NCBI RefSeq assembly: GCF_029227915.1
Contig: NC_079875.1
Coordinates: 31,067,501-31,131,500, forward strand
Length of the DNA: 64,000 nucleotides
Direction of reading: 5' to 3'
Source: Hydractinia symbiolongicarpus
Lineage: Eukaryota > Cnidaria > Hydrozoa > Anthoathecata > Hydractiniidae
Shown here in pieces: positions 11,783-26,419 of this stretch. A model generated the notes under the pieces. That model had not been told where the DNA came from. It searched no databases and saw only the letters and a program-made list of their open reading frames with translations. Position numbers and translations under genes: made by a program. Each line of letters opens with the position of its first letter. The first letter of the stretch is position 1.

Positions 11783-12941
11783 GTATATTTTAATCTATAA
11801 TTTCTTTTGACTTCTATAATCAGAAATATAAGATGATATTGCGACATACAATAATAACCAGAATGTCAATTAATATTATATATATAACAACATTACAAAG
11901 TTTTGGAGTGATAGAAGTTAAGCTACTCATACAAGAATAACAATAGAAAGTATATGCACATTCGACCATGACATAATGTCCAAAAGACAATAAAACATCC
12001 TTTTGCTTTATTGAAAACTCTATACTATATAGTATAAAGTCATAGTTTCTTAGTTTTTTTCAGCTGTTTCAGGACACAGAACCATTTTTGAAAGTATAAC
12101 ATTTTTGACAACAATACATTAAATGCAATAAAAACTTCCTCAATCAATTCCTATCATTGCACAATATAGGAATTACGTTACCATCAATAATTTTCTATTG
12201 CAGTGGGGCACATTGGTATTTAAACCCATGTTCTTTGTAGCAAAGCAACAAGTGCTAGAATGTATACAGAGGCTCTATTGAGAGTAATTCTTTTGATTAT
12301 GGTTAATATCCTTTGTAACCAGAAAATTAATGAAGTGGATCTCACATTGAAAAAAACAATAAACCACTAAATTCAGACATAAATCATGCAACTGGGACAT
12401 TTCAGTCAATTAATTTTTTGCTAGACCCTGAACAAAAATCCACCCAGCACACCATCATTTGTGCAAAATTGTTTTAAGGGAAAGCTTAAAGTCAAAACCA
12501 TAAACTTATGTAACAAGCAGAGTTGCTAGATCACAGTAACACGTATAATATCGGCAATTATGCTATATAGCTGGCAAAGCCGTCCATATTACGTGATTAC
12601 GTCTTAATTACACAATTTCAATTTTCTTGCTTACTTTTTCTTTCTACTGGAAACACTGGATATGGCTATGAAATGTTATCCTGAACCTTATGTCTAGGAT
12701 CTATTGTATTATATACCAATTTCACAAGTATAACTGAAATTTGTGCACATTACAAAACAGACAGCCAAAAAATCACTGGGGTAGCTCACCAATAAAAATC
12801 ATGGAATTAGGAAGTTTCAGATTCTTTTTTCTAATTGACCTTGGAGAAACCATATTGTTCACTGGCATTTTTGAAAATGTGTTTCAGGGGCTTAATTACA
12901 GTTAGAACGAAGAAGTTATGTCACAAGCAGATAAATTATAA
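11783..12941. other. Upstream region of the SET fusion gene, nothing recognised
   Basis: AT-rich sequence without long open frames on either strand. It should contain the promoter and any 5' untranslated exon of the gene starting at 11782. I see no convincing core promoter motif. A short palindrome, CTATACTATATAGTATA, lies near 12020. Confidence 0.3.
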
Positions 12942-12946
12942 ATAGA

Positions 12947-13539
12947 CAGTCAGGGCATACCACCTATTTAGGCGACTCATTGTAGCCTAGTTAGGCCATA
13001 TGTAACCTAGTTAAGACATTACAATATTTAATGGCTCTTCACACATTCCTAAGAAAAATCGCAAAAAATCTTTGTTCTGAATGGATAGTCTACGCGACCA
13101 TGATTCCAAAAATGTCACTCGTGCCTCGATATGTTCGCACAACTAAGAATTATGTTAAAATGAAATATATAACCTAATTAGGTTAAGTGTCGCCTATTTA
13201 GGTGACATCTTCGTCCGCCATATTTATTTTTTCCCTGCGGCGTGAACGGCTGAAATCCATTATTTAAAACAACAAATAGTGCCACACGAGGTTTGGGCCA
13301 TAATTTACAATGCGCGATGCACATAACATGACAAATGGTCGAAATTATCTGCAAAGTGGACAGATTTGATTCACATAAAAATTGTAGTGCGAAACGCAAT
13401 GATTTCGACGTATTTACAACAGAAAGTTTTCGTTCGCCTAGTTAGACTACGGGTAGCCTAATTAAACTACATCACGTCGCCTAACTAAACGACACGCCTA
13501 ATTAGGTCATGCTGCCTAATTAGGTATTTACCCTGACTG
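12947..13539. mobile_element. MITE-like DNA transposon, 593 bp, with TIRs and 5-bp TSD
   Basis: Both ends start with CAGTCAGGG when read inward, followed by a related AYACCTAATTAGGC-type stretch. The element is flanked directly by ATAGA at 12942-12946 and 13540-13544. Subterminal regions at both ends carry several more palindromic CCTAATTAGG-like motifs, the arrangement seen where a transposase binds repeatedly. The interior has no convincing transposase, so it is probably non-autonomous. The superfamily is not assigned. Confidence 0.75.
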
Positions 13540-13544
13540 ATAGA

Positions 13545-15300
13545 TATGCTTGGATATGGTTGGATTGGTTGTTGGGCACAAGCTGAAAAGTCTTTAGCTA
13601 AACATTTAAAGAACAAATTTTATTGTAGTGGTTAACTTAGACTGTGATTACTTTGATAATTTTACCTTAAAATTGTTGCAACTAAAAATCGGGTATTCAC
13701 CCAGTGATATTTGTAGGTAGCTAGTAAAGTAGTAGCTAGCTAGCTAAGTAGCTGCCAGCTAGAGCAAGCAAATTTACTGAGGACTGTCTAATTTACAGGA
13801 AAAGTACTTAGCCAGGCAGATAATAGAAATATAATAAGGTAATAGAAAATATATATAAATACATCTATGTTTGGTGGCAGTCTTCTTTTTGCGCAGCTGA
13901 CTTTTACTTGCATCCATTTTTTTTCTAGATTTCCCGCTTATTTGTTCCACCCATGGTAGGGAATTAGCTCAAAGTCAGCTATCCCAAGTAGGGCAAAATA
14001 TAAGACAAGCTGGGTCGGTTGTAAGAATGATCTTATAATGCGGAACTTGTGTTTTTGCTAAAAATATTTATCTTAAGTAGGGCTTTAAACACTGAAACAA
14101 CGAATGGATAAACTTCAAAATCTTATTTAGGGCAGGAAAAAAATTTTCATAGGGCCCCTTATTTACTCCACTTTGTCGGATCTCGTCAAGGAGGTTGACT
14201 GACTCGCTTCTCACATATATAATAAACACGATTGATTAATCAGATATCTTGGCTTCGTGAATTTTTTTTTAGTTCGGAAACTCAATTACCCAACAACGTT
14301 GACAATTGCTTTCGTATACACGGGTATATGATAAATATCTTAAGCTTATACTCTTTTTACTGTTTTCTTCTTAAAATGGTATAGGTGCGTACTTTTCAAA
14401 TTCGTTACAGGGCTCATGGTGAACTCGCCTACAGTTTTTTCTGGTCTGCGAGAAATGAGTCGTTGTATAGGCGAACAAAATAGCGTGGAATAAGGGCTGA
14501 GCGTGCCCGTTGACTCTTTTATGGGGTAAGATTTAAACGTGTTATATACGGAACTTAGAAAGTCCTGGGGTCGAGGTTAAAATTTGATATCTTTTCAGCG
14601 ATGGGAACGGTGGTCCTTTTTCACTTATTCATGAAACTTTATCGCGAGAGAAAAAGTCGTGTTACACTAAGTAGTAGTAATAATTTTTATAATAAGTTTT
14701 ATTAAAACTGTGTATTTAGGCTCCTCATTATCAAACCCGGAAAAGATATTTGCGAATAGTTTTAATCTTCTCCGATAAGTCCTATACTTTCTGTCATCTG
14801 AGAAACCATATATCTAGCTTCTTCCTTTTTCTTGTTTTCTCCAAATTTGTTACAGAGCTTAATTATAAATCACGTTTTAAAACGTTATGTGATAGCTTAA
14901 TTACAAGCTCGTGAGCTTGTATTAAAACGCAAATGTGTGCTACAAGAATGGAAATTTTTGCCTCTCTGAGCACCGACACGGAGTCGTCGCGTGTTCGAAT
15001 CTCATCTTGGTAACTATTTTTTCTTTTTTTTTCTTTTTTCTTTTTTAAAAAGATAAGACAAGTGTTCAAAACACTTGTTTAAAGGTGTTTCCACCAAACT
15101 TTTTAAAAGTGAATGTAGGCAGAATTAAGTGAATTAATGAATTTCGCAAATTTTGGGGTTTGTGGGTTTGTGGTCTTTCTCCTTCCTGTCAGTCGGTTCA
15201 CCCATGACGGACCCATCGAAAATTAAAAGTTCGAGGAATTTTCCGTTCAGGAAGGTCTCACAAATCAATTTTGAAAAATAAGTGTGTAACAAATATTATT
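13545..15300. other. Intergenic stretch, nothing recognised
   Basis: No gene is seen. Contents are low-complexity TAGCTAGC runs near 13720-13760, a T/C-rich tract at 15015-15045, and a short tRNA-T-arm-like motif (GTTCGAATC) near 14995 that does not extend to a full tRNA. Confidence 0.3.
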
Positions 15301-16040
15301 GCATATCTGAATAGTAAAATATGTCGTGTCTAACTTCGCAACAAAAATCCCAATTTGATAGACAGCCTTTGGTAAACTTTATTCGCGAGGTTGTTTGCGT
15401 ATATCATACGTCTTGTTTACTTTTTTTTACATTTTTGACAAAATATAAAATACCAGCTAAAGTTCAATGAATTTTCTTCGTAAAACAATGTATTTTTATG
15501 GATGTTTGATTATAGAGGACATTTCTTATAAGATACTTTAGTAAATTTTAAGTGTATTCAAAGTGTATTCAGTGCAAAAGAACATTTTTCCAACAGAAAA
15601 TCGATTTATAGGCTCTCAGTGCAATAAATGTTTAATTTATTTACTCTTCCACAATTAAAATATTTATTTAAGAGCACGATTTATAGAGCATTTCGTACGA
15701 GAACTATTCAGCACATTCGACGTCAAACTCTCCCAAAAAATAATTGATCTTGGTAGATATTTTACACCAGAAAACGATTCGTAGGCTGATGTAAAGTGAA
15801 AGAAATGCCCTATCACATTTTTCCAAACACTATATTTTAATAAATATTTCGCTTAAGAAAAAAAATATTCAGTTTGTTCAGTACATGAAATGTGGAGAAA
15901 TTTGCCACAAATTCTGCATATATGCGCTTGAATTCTTTTAGAGCATAGAGTTTTAGTAAATGTTTTGTTTAAGGAAGCTTTCTAAGTAGTGTTCAATGGA
16001 AGAAATAGGCGGCCAGGTATGATAAACTAAATTTAGCATA
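15300..16040. repeat. Decayed edge of satellite A
   Basis: Weak copies of the satellite A monomer can be followed here: motifs such as CTCCCAAAAAATA, GAGCACGATTTATAG and repeated ATATTT/TTAAG blocks recur at roughly monomer spacing, but with heavy divergence. They grade into the clean array that starts at about 16040. Confidence 0.5.
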
Positions 16041-18360
16041 TGTGGCCTTAGATTCTACAAGTGTCCCAAAAATTTTCCGTAATTTTCACATCTTTGTTTC
16101 TGATTCTCCAAAAAAAAACATATTCTATTGAACAATTTGCACAAAACATCCGATTTAGTGTCAAGGAAAGTCCAATTGCATTCGGGAGAGCGAATAAAAG
16201 AGTTTTAAGAACAACATATAATGTGGTAATTCTTGATTATTTTGGCATATTTGTTACTAGATTCTCCCAAAACAACATAATATAGTAATTACATTGGTTT
16301 TCTTTAAGAGACGATTTCAAGAGTTTTTTAGGTATACGAGATATATGTGGTGAATCTTGATAATTTTCGCATGTTTGTTGTTAGATTCTCCCAAAACAAC
16401 ATATTATAGTCATCATATTTGTTTTCTTTATGAGAGGATTAAAAGATCTTTTTAGGTATACGAGATATAGGTGGTGAATCTTGATAATTTTTGCATATTT
16501 GTTGTTAGATTCTCCCAAAACAACATATTATAGTAATTATATTTGTTTTCTTTAAGAGATAATTACAAGAGTTTTTAAATATACAAAATATATGTGATGA
16601 ACCTTAATAATTTTCACATATTTGTTGTTAGATTCTCCCAAAACAACGTATTTTAATAATTATATTTGTTTTCTTTAGGGGACGATTACAAGAGTTTTTT
16701 AATTATACAAAATATATGCTGTGAATCTTGATATTTTCCCATCTTTGTTGTTAGATTCTACAAAAACAACCTATTGTAGTAATTATATTTGTTTTCTTTA
16801 AGAGACAATTAAAAGAGTTTTTTAAATATACGAGATATATGTGGCGAATCTTGATAACTTTCGCATATTTGTTGTTAGATTCTCCCAAAACAACATATTA
16901 TAGTCATCATATTTGTTTTCTTTATGAGAGGATTACAAGAGTTTTTTAAGTATACGAGATATGTGTGGTGAATCTTCATAATTTTCGCATACTTGTTGTT
17001 AGATTCTCCCAAAACAACATATTATAGTCATCATATTTGTTTTCTTTATGAGAGGATTAAAAGATTTTTTTAGGTATACGAGATATATATGGCGAATCTT
17101 GATAATTTTCGCTTATTTGTTGCTAGATTCTCCCAAAACAACATATTATAGTAGTTATATTTGTTTTCTTTAAGAGACGATTACAAGAGTTTTTTAAGTA
17201 TACGAGATATATGTTGTGAATCTTGATAACTTTCGCATATTTGTTGTTAGATTCTCCCAAAACAACGTATTATAGTAATTATATTTGTTTTCTTTCGGAG
17301 ACGATTACAAGAGTTTTAAGTAAACGAGATATATTTGGTGAATCTTGATAATTTTCGCATATTTGTTGCCGGATTCTCTCAAAACAACGTATTTTAATAA
17401 TTATATTTGTTTTCTTTAGGGGACGATTACAAGAGTTTTTTAATTATACGAAATATATGTTGTGAATCTTGATATTTTCCCATCTTTGTTGTTAGATTCT
17501 ACAAAAACAACCTATTGTAGTAATTATATTTGTTTTCTTTAAGAGACAATTAGAAGAGTTTTTTAAATATACGAGATATATGTGGCGAATCTTGATAATT
17601 TTCGCATACTTGTTGTTAGATTCTCCCAAAACAACATATTATAGTAATTATATTTGTTTTCTTTAAGAGACGATTACAAGAGTTTTTTAAATATACGAGA
17701 TATATTTGGCGAATCTTGATAATTTTTGCATATTTGTTGTTAGATTCTCCCAAAACAACATATTATAGTAATTATATTTGTTTTCTTTAAGAGATAATTA
17801 CAAGAGTTTTTAAATATACAAAATATATGTGATGAACCTTAATAATTTTCGCATATTTGTTGTTAGATTCTCCCAAAACAACATAATATAGTAATTATAT
17901 TGGTTTTCTTTAAGAGACGATTTCAAGAGTTTTTTAAGTATACGAGATATATGTGGTGAATCTTGATAATTTTCGCATGTTTGTTGTTAGATTCTCCCAA
18001 AACAACATATTATAGTCATCACATTTGTTTTCTTTATGAGAGGATTGAAAGATTTTTTTAGGTAAACGAGATATATTTGGCGAATCTTGATAATTTTCGC
18101 ATATTTGTTGTTAGATTCTCCCAAGACAACATATTATAGTAGTTATATTTGTTTTCTTTAAAAGACGATTACAAGAGTGTTAAGTAAACGAGATATATTT
18201 GGCGAATCTTGATAACTTTCGCATATTTGTTGCCGGATTCTTCCAAAACAACGTATTTTAATAATTATATTTGTTTTTAAACAATCGGGTAAAAGAGTTG
18301 TAAGAATACGAGATATATGTTGTGATTTTTGTTTTAAGTGCGAGCTATGTGTGGCGATTC
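16040..18360. repeat. Satellite A tandem array, about 124-bp monomers, about 17 copies
   Basis: A monomer containing GATTCTCCCAAAACAAC, TTTGTTTTCTTTAAGAGACG and ACGAGATATATGTGG recurs about every 123-126 bases. A variant with GATTCTACAAAAACAAC occurs at about 16757 and 17496, and a distinctive ACAAAATATATGTGATGAACC variant at about 16580 and 17820. These spacings equal about 6 and 10 monomers, so blocks of monomers have been copied together. There is no coding function. Confidence 0.9.
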
Positions 18361-18364
18361 TCGA

Positions 18365-21120
18365 CATATTTTATATAATTTTTGTTACATTGTGGTCTTT
18401 GCAGCTATATATCTTCAAACTTAACGCAAATTTTATTGTTTTTGTTAATAATTTCCTCAGGACAGTCAAATATGGTGTCTAAGCCGTGGAATGCTAAAAA
18501 GTATTTAATTCTATTCTTCATAAACGGCATGTTTTATTAATTGTATTTAGGAGAACGTTTTAAATAGTATAAAAGATATATGTTGCAAATCCCCATAATT
18601 TTGACATTTTTCTTAAAAGATGCTTTAAAAACAACACATTCTAGTGAATATTTTGTCAAGAAGACGATTTATATTTTTTAGGAAAACAATCTAGAAATAT
18701 ACATTATAATGTTCACATCTTCATATGCCGATCTGTGCAAAATATATCTATATATTAATACGCCTTGTGTGTGTGTGCGCACGGTGAGGCCACGTCACAC
18801 AAATCACAGGTCATTTTCTTACGACGTGGCGTTACGCTAAAATTTACCAAGTTAAAGAAAACGCAAATCAGGGGGTTACTATATAAATATTTAATTCTCT
18901 TTTCTTATTTTTTTTTTTAAATAAAACTCTTTTTCCTTACTCATTAAAACTAATTTTTATTTTAATTTCAAATGGTTTATTTGTTATTTTGTTGTAAAAG
19001 CCCCGCTGGTCGTTTAAGATAGAATAATTAAATTTTACCCCCGGTTTACCATGTGCGCGCCGTATCTCACGGAAACAAAGTTTATTAACTGAAAAATGAA
19101 AACCGAAGCGAAGAAAGTTGTCTCTTTTTCAAAGTAATCCTGAAAAAAGTTATTTCAAACAAGGTTTACTCATCACGAGGTTAGATTAAAGCTTATTTGT
19201 TTCTTCTATCTTTTTTGTGTTCTGGGACCGAAGTTGCTTTCTTTTAAAAAAACTATCGAATTCGAATGATAATTCGAATCTAAGAAGTAAATAACAAAAC
19301 TGTTGTCATTGTAGAGCGACTGTTGATGTCGAGCGAGAATAAAAAAGTTTATGTTGTTGCCAGAAATATTTGTTATAAAGAAGAAAAACGTACGATAATA
19401 TAACGTCGAAAAGAGAACTGATTAGAAATGTATCAGACAATTGTAGCTAGCTATACATTTTAATTTGTTTTCTTTGGGATGAAGCGAAGTTTAATAATTG
19501 AAGTAAAAAACTGATTGGTCTTTTATCCAGAGACGCTAGCTAACTGAGAAAGCCAAAAAAAGGCAGGTGTGTTGTTTAGTTTATCTGGTAAAGAGATAAG
19601 TTTAGGTGTGTAACGTTTTTTTTTAACCGTTTTAACTTTCAGAGCTCAGCTTTTCCTTTAAATTTTTAGTTCCTTGTTGAGTCTTAAATGCGTTTTCTTT
19701 TGACACAATTTTTATAAGAATCTAAAATGTAAAGCGACGTTTTTAAGCCGTTTACACGCTTCCAGCTAAACTTTCCCTTTAATATAAAGTTAAATATGTT
19801 TTGTCTTTAGCCTGAACATATTTAACATTTTTTGTAAGAATATACTCTAAACAATGGGTCAGAATATCCTAAGAATGTCTAAGCTTGGTTGTTTCTTTTG
19901 ATATAAAAATTTGTATGACTGAACTTTTTTCTCTCCAAAACAATGGGCAAGTACACCAGGGAAAGCTAAGAACATGAAGGCCGAAACGAAAAAAACAAAC
20001 ACTATTCTTATAAAATACAGCGTGTATATAATAGAGAAGAGTTTATATAAAATGTAGAAAGTATTTTTTCGTTGTTACTGTTTTTAACGCTACGAAGTGG
20101 TTGATGTCGTTATAATAAACCTTAATGTAAACAAAGTTAAATCAATGTTTACATTTGTTACGTTACCGTTTAAAATAATATTCGATTCTTCAATTCGAAA
20201 ACACTGCATTGTTATCATGCACTGCACGTTTGCGCATTGGGAAGGTTGCTATATGCAATAGACTAAATAGCTAATTTGGTATGATGCATTAGAATCTGTA
20301 CGTTGTGGAAACTTTGCAATAACCTTATTTGTGTGACTTATCGATTTTTTCTAATGTCTGGTATACCATTTTCCCTTTTATATTTCGGGTATGACAAAGC
20401 AAGTATATAGTTTTAACAGATTTGTTAGCCACCTTCGATTTTGTTAAACTTTTTGCATTTTTATTTGTTGCTGGACATGCTTATATTTTTAAGCGTTCTG
20501 CTTCAGCGGGTACAAATATAACGCAGATTGTGAGCAACTTCAATCCCAGGGTTTTTTTCTCTTTTATTGTTATTTTTTTATTGCTGCACATATTTATATT
20601 TTTGGACGTTTTGTTCTAGTGGTTATAAACTAGAATAATACAAATTGTGACTTTTAAAGATTCATATTACTGTGTTGTATGTTTTTGTTTGGTATCCCTT
20701 ACATCGGTTTAATGAGAGATTCAGTGGATTCCCCCACGGGTATTCAGCTAGTATCATTATATTCTCCCAAAACAACATTAGTATGTTATACAAGAAAACG
20801 CTTCATCGGTCGCTTCGTTTAAAGTATCTAACAACACATTATTGTATTTCTTCACCACTAGTTAAAGAGAACCATTTATAAACTGGTTAGTGCGATAAAT
20901 ACTCCATTATAGTATCCAAAATTGTGTACAGACTTGCCATAATTTGCATCACTATAAGCTTTAGATCTTCCAAAAGCATATTCTGTTTAGAGGAATACTT
21001 GCATATTGTTTCTACATACTTTGCCTTTTTTTCACCACGGAAGGAGTTTTTCAAAGCACTTAGTGTTGTGTGCTTTGATTTGCGTTATAAGAAGTCGAAT
21101 GCTTTGGAGGAGGTAGTGTA
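18365..21120. other. Gene-poor stretch with scattered satellite A remnants
   Basis: Degenerate satellite A pieces are visible at about 18550-18720 and 20745-20850 (TATTCTCCCAAAACAACATT). At 20440-20640 a segment of about 125 bases seems to be present twice in diverged form (TTATATTTTTAAGCG / TTATATTTTTGGACG). A short GTGTGTGTGTGCGCAC run lies near 18770. No gene was recognised. Confidence 0.4.
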
Positions 21121-21124
21121 TAAC

Positions 21125-21361
21125 ATGCCAAGTGAATCCGACATAAATTACAATAAGGACGCCGGAAAGAAAGTTCTAGAAGTAGTGTTTGAAGAGGCAC
21201 ACGATGAAATCATCGGTGCGAATGTTGTTGACGATTTGCTTGGCGCAAAACATATGCGGAATGCTCACAGCGAAAACTTTGACGGAGAAGTCATGTTCCA
21301 ACGCTTGAGCAAATACACAGATTTCATTGTGAACATTTATGAACGTCTGTGTTTTAGATGA
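21125..21361 (+). CDS. Hypothetical small protein or exon, 78 residues
   Basis: An open frame from ATG at 21125 to TGA at 21359 is noticeably more balanced in composition than its surroundings: acidic, with KKVLEVVFEEAHDE and GANVVDDLLGAKH, and no low-complexity runs. It is open upstream to about 20924, so it could be the last part of a longer exon. No family is recognised. No splice acceptor is convincing, and it could be a fossil of a mobile element. Confidence 0.25.
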   Translation: MPSESDINYNKDAGKKVLEVVFEEAHDEIIGANVVDDLLGAKHMRNAHSENFDGEVMFQRLSKYTDFIVNIYERLCFR

Positions 21362-21635
21362 ACTGATTATTTTTGTCGCACTTTTTCAGGCTCGATTGTT
21401 TTTATTTGTCTTCTTCTGACAAAGTTTAGATAGGACATATTTTGACAAAAAAATGGAAGTTGTTGAAATTTGAAATACTGTTCGGAAACGGATACGAGAT
21501 TTTGAATCATTGTAGCCGCTCGCGAGCACAGCCAAGCTGATCTACGGGAATTACTCTCTAAAATTTTATGACGTCGTATCACAACACTTTGTAACAAGTC
21601 ATTCTTACATAATTTCTCACAAGTGTAGGACGAAG

Positions 21636-21902
21636 ATGAAGCGCTATGTACTTATCGTTATTTTTTTCTATGGCTTGGTGCGTTTCGCTGCAAATACATA
21701 TTTCGTCTTTGTAAACTCACATGGGATAACTTATGACATTAGTAGCAAGGATGGCTTCAATGAATCTTAAACCCTGACATATGGTATGTTTGAACATTGC
21801 CACCGACACGCATGCAAATGCGTTACTTTACTCGATTATTTGTTGAAACGGCGAAGACAAGAAAATAATGATGACCAAATTGAAAACGGTATTGAGTTGT
21901 AG
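21636..21902 (+). pseudogene. Possible secreted peptide gene with one in-frame stop
   Basis: The ATG at 21636 starts MKRYVLIVIFFYGLVRFA, which looks like a signal peptide. The frame meets TAA at 21768 after 44 codons, but then stays open in the same frame to TAG at 21900. The second part contains Cys/His-rich EHCHRHACKC and an acidic C-terminus. This is either a short secreted peptide followed by chance, or a secreted protein gene with a nonsense mutation. No family is recognised. Confidence 0.25.
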
Positions 21903-23585
<1,683 letters not shown>

Positions 23586-23591
23586 TTACAG

Positions 23592-25825
23592 ACAATTACT
23601 GGACCAGCTGGTTGTAAAAAAAAAGCTGTTTCCCCATTTCATCAACTTAACATTGAAGATTTGAGTTTGGAAGTCAACTATCGTAACCTTGACCGACATA
23701 CGTCTATTCATGAAAAAATGCTCAAAAAGAATTTAGGTTTAATATTAAAGGATGATTTGGCAGGTTAACACAAAATTTATAAAAGAAAATTGATTCATTA
23801 TATAAAAAACCATTTATAAAACTAGTGTTTGAATGTCTTTTCACAACAGGTATTGCTCGTGTTCCAGCTCTTAGCTTTGGTAACGAACACACAGAAATGG
23901 CTGCCCTTAATCTTGGAAAACATGAAGTAATGGCAATCGAACCATTGCATGATTGCAAAGGACATATAAAAAATATTTGGGATGTTCTATACGAAGTTCT
24001 CAGTACTGACGAAAATAAGATTTTTCAACAATCCTTGGAAGCAACATATGGATACAAAGATCAAGTAAGAGGATCGGACTACCGCTTATCAACAATAGTT
24101 GCATACCAAGCAATGAAAAATAAGTGTCATGAAGCAGTTGAAGATCTCCTATACACTTTAATGGAGATTGTACGGTTAGCGTATGGGAAATCTCTGAAAC
24201 GATCGACAAAATATATTTTACGCTTGCACAATATCTGCTTCCGTCACATGATACTATGCCAATCAGTACTGGGTACAAAGTTGAAAAGTATCTCAAAAGA
24301 AAAGTTGTATGGTATATACTATCATTCACTTACAACACATTTGCCAGAAGTTTTGCGAATCGTTGCTCCAAGTTCCTTACACACAGAGAACGAAGAACAG
24401 CTGTTCAGCAAAATCAAATCAATAAGCTTACGAACATCGTCAAGAACTTTGGAGGCAATACGTGATAACAGCATCATACGTATCCAGGAGGAGCAAAAGT
24501 TCAATGCTAAAGAAAAGCTTGTAAAGTCAACCTCTTCCAAGATATCTGCATTTTCAAAAGTGGTTGGTAAGTTAAGTTATTGTATGACAGCTTTGATGAC
24601 AAAAATCACAAAAACCTGTGCATTAATAATATTGAATTTTATTTAAAAACTATATATTGCTTACTATTATTGAAACATTTCCATGTTAAAGAACAAAGTA
24701 AAGTATTTCTCTAAATGCGAAATGGTATTTTAGATGGGCATGAACGCAGCTGTTTTGACATAGATATGCCATTGAGAGATTACCAGGCTCACTTAGAAAG
24801 GATAGGTGACTTTCTGGTATGTGGCATTGGTGTTTGGTGGCATGGGGAGAATGGAAAATTTGTATTCCATGATGGCGAGAAGGACGATGATTTTAAAAGG
24901 GAGGGTCCTGAAATGACAAATTTTAAAACACACAACTTTCAATTAGTCGCGAATGAAGTGCAAGCCTGTTGGAAAAGGTGTATTACAGAAGACATTGATT
25001 TGCCTATCACAAAAATAAATATTTATAACAGGGACGGTGATTTTGAAAATTGCAAGGTTTAATTTTAATTTGTTAGTTATTCTCCTTCAATTTTTCTCCA
25101 TTTCTGAGCCAATTTTTTACTGGCTTACGTTGTTTTATATATGTCTCTCAATTTGCTGACAAGTGAAACAAAACCTATATATACATTTAACAATGAAAAG
25201 TTTTTAGTCGTGTAGTCGATTATGTATATAAATATATACCAATTTGCAAAAATTCATGGCTAAGATTTTAACTTTAATTTAAATTCAGGTCATTCATAAT
25301 GATGAGTTAACACTACTTAATACTGATGATAATATTCAAACTGAAGAGGATGAAAACACTGTGATTGATATATCAATGGAGCAGCAACCTGGTTTTCTGA
25401 ATATGGCAGATGAAAAAAATGATTTTGACAGCAAAGGTCATCACATGGAAAAGAAAGTTGACAAGCAAGTCATGCAGGTTGAACAAGAAATTCCGTTGGA
25501 ATCAGAAATTGCACGAAAGTTAAAGTTTGTCATTGGATATTGTGATAAATTGAAAGAATTCGACTATCATCATAGTGTATGCAAAGACACGAAACGTGAA
25601 TATTCTAGAAAAAAGTGTAAAGTGTTGATTACACATTTTCGAAAGTTAGTTTTAGATGCCGAAAGTGAAGCAGAAACCTTTATAAAACAATGGGAGAAAG
25701 AATTTGTTATAAAGAATTCCAGAGTACCAAACATCAAAGACTTAAAGACAAATGATAATTATATGAAAAAGTATAAAGTTGCATATGTTGGTAAAAAAAT
25801 ACTTTGCCAGTGGAAAGATACTTAA
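23592..25825 (+). CDS. Four-exon gene of a transposase-like, uncharacterised family (5' end missing)
   Basis: Exons 23592-23763, 23850-24566, 24734-25056 and 25289-25825 join in phase (1, 1, 0) to 582 codons plus TAA. The 5' part, with the start codon, was not found; it would lie before the (TA)n tract. Landmarks: [14 protein letters not shown] near the start of exon 2, [38 protein letters not shown] and [13 protein letters not shown] in exon 2, and [14 protein letters not shown] in exon 3. Exon 4 is charged and ends in a basic tail. From memory, similar proteins are numerous in cnidarian genomes and unnamed. The PLHDxKGH box recalls the DxxHD-type motif of some cut-and-paste transposases, so a mobile-element origin is likely. 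That is inference. No disabling change is seen in these exons. Confidence 0.55.
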
Positions 25826-26034
25826 TGATAATAAACTTTCACATTAGAAGTTTTCTCAAACTTTTTTAGACACATTTTTTGAAATAATATATAGCTAAGA
25901 ATTTTTGAGTCTTTTGAAAATTTCTAATATAAAATATAGCTTTTTCAAACATATATAGCTTTAATGTATTTACTTACTGGCTATACTTAATCTAAGAGAA
26001 TACTAGCTAAATTGCTTTTCTAATTAAGCTTCTC

Positions 26035-26112
26035 TTTTTGTACAGAGGTGGGACTTGCACCCACAACTATTTTAGCTAGCTAATCCGCTGTGATCTACGA
26101 CATTTCCAGGTA
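26035..26112 (-). other. tRNA-like segment (also at 30386-30463 and 35232-35309)
   Basis: On the minus strand there is a perfect T-arm-like stem-loop, GTGGG TGCAAGT CCCAC, with a B-box-like GGTGCAAGTCC. It is preceded by an A-box-like TAGATCACAGCGG. There is no good acceptor stem or anticodon arm, so this is probably a degenerate tRNA or SINE head rather than a working tRNA. It is carried unchanged in all three duplicated units. Confidence 0.35.
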
Positions 26113-26419
26113 TTCTTAATTAAATATATACATAATTTTAATTATGCTTTTACTAGTAGTTTAAATATATATTAGTAATAATTTAACAAACCTTGATTTT
26201 CCGTGTAATCACTACGGGTACCTTTGTCAACGTTACGTTCCTGAAGATGGCGGTGCCTTCCTTGACAAACTTAAAAAAATGGTTTATCATCGATGTAGTC
26301 ATACACAAAAACACCACGTCAAAACAAACACGTCAGATAGCAAAACGCGGTATAAAATTGTGAAAAACGCGGTATATACGTGCTTTACCCGAAATAATTC
26401 CAGACGTTCCGTAAGTTGC

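Noticed and set aside
13178-13399. 73-residue minus-strand frame inside the MITE
   Set aside because: Too short, not transposase-like, and the element looks non-autonomous.
14930-15010. tRNA-like T-arm with GTTCGAATC
   Set aside because: No acceptor stem, no matching T stem and no anticodon arm; too weak to call.
16040-18360. Regularly spaced repeats that could suggest a CRISPR array
   Set aside because: Repeats are contiguous 124-bp monomers without unique spacers, in a eukaryotic context with no cas genes.
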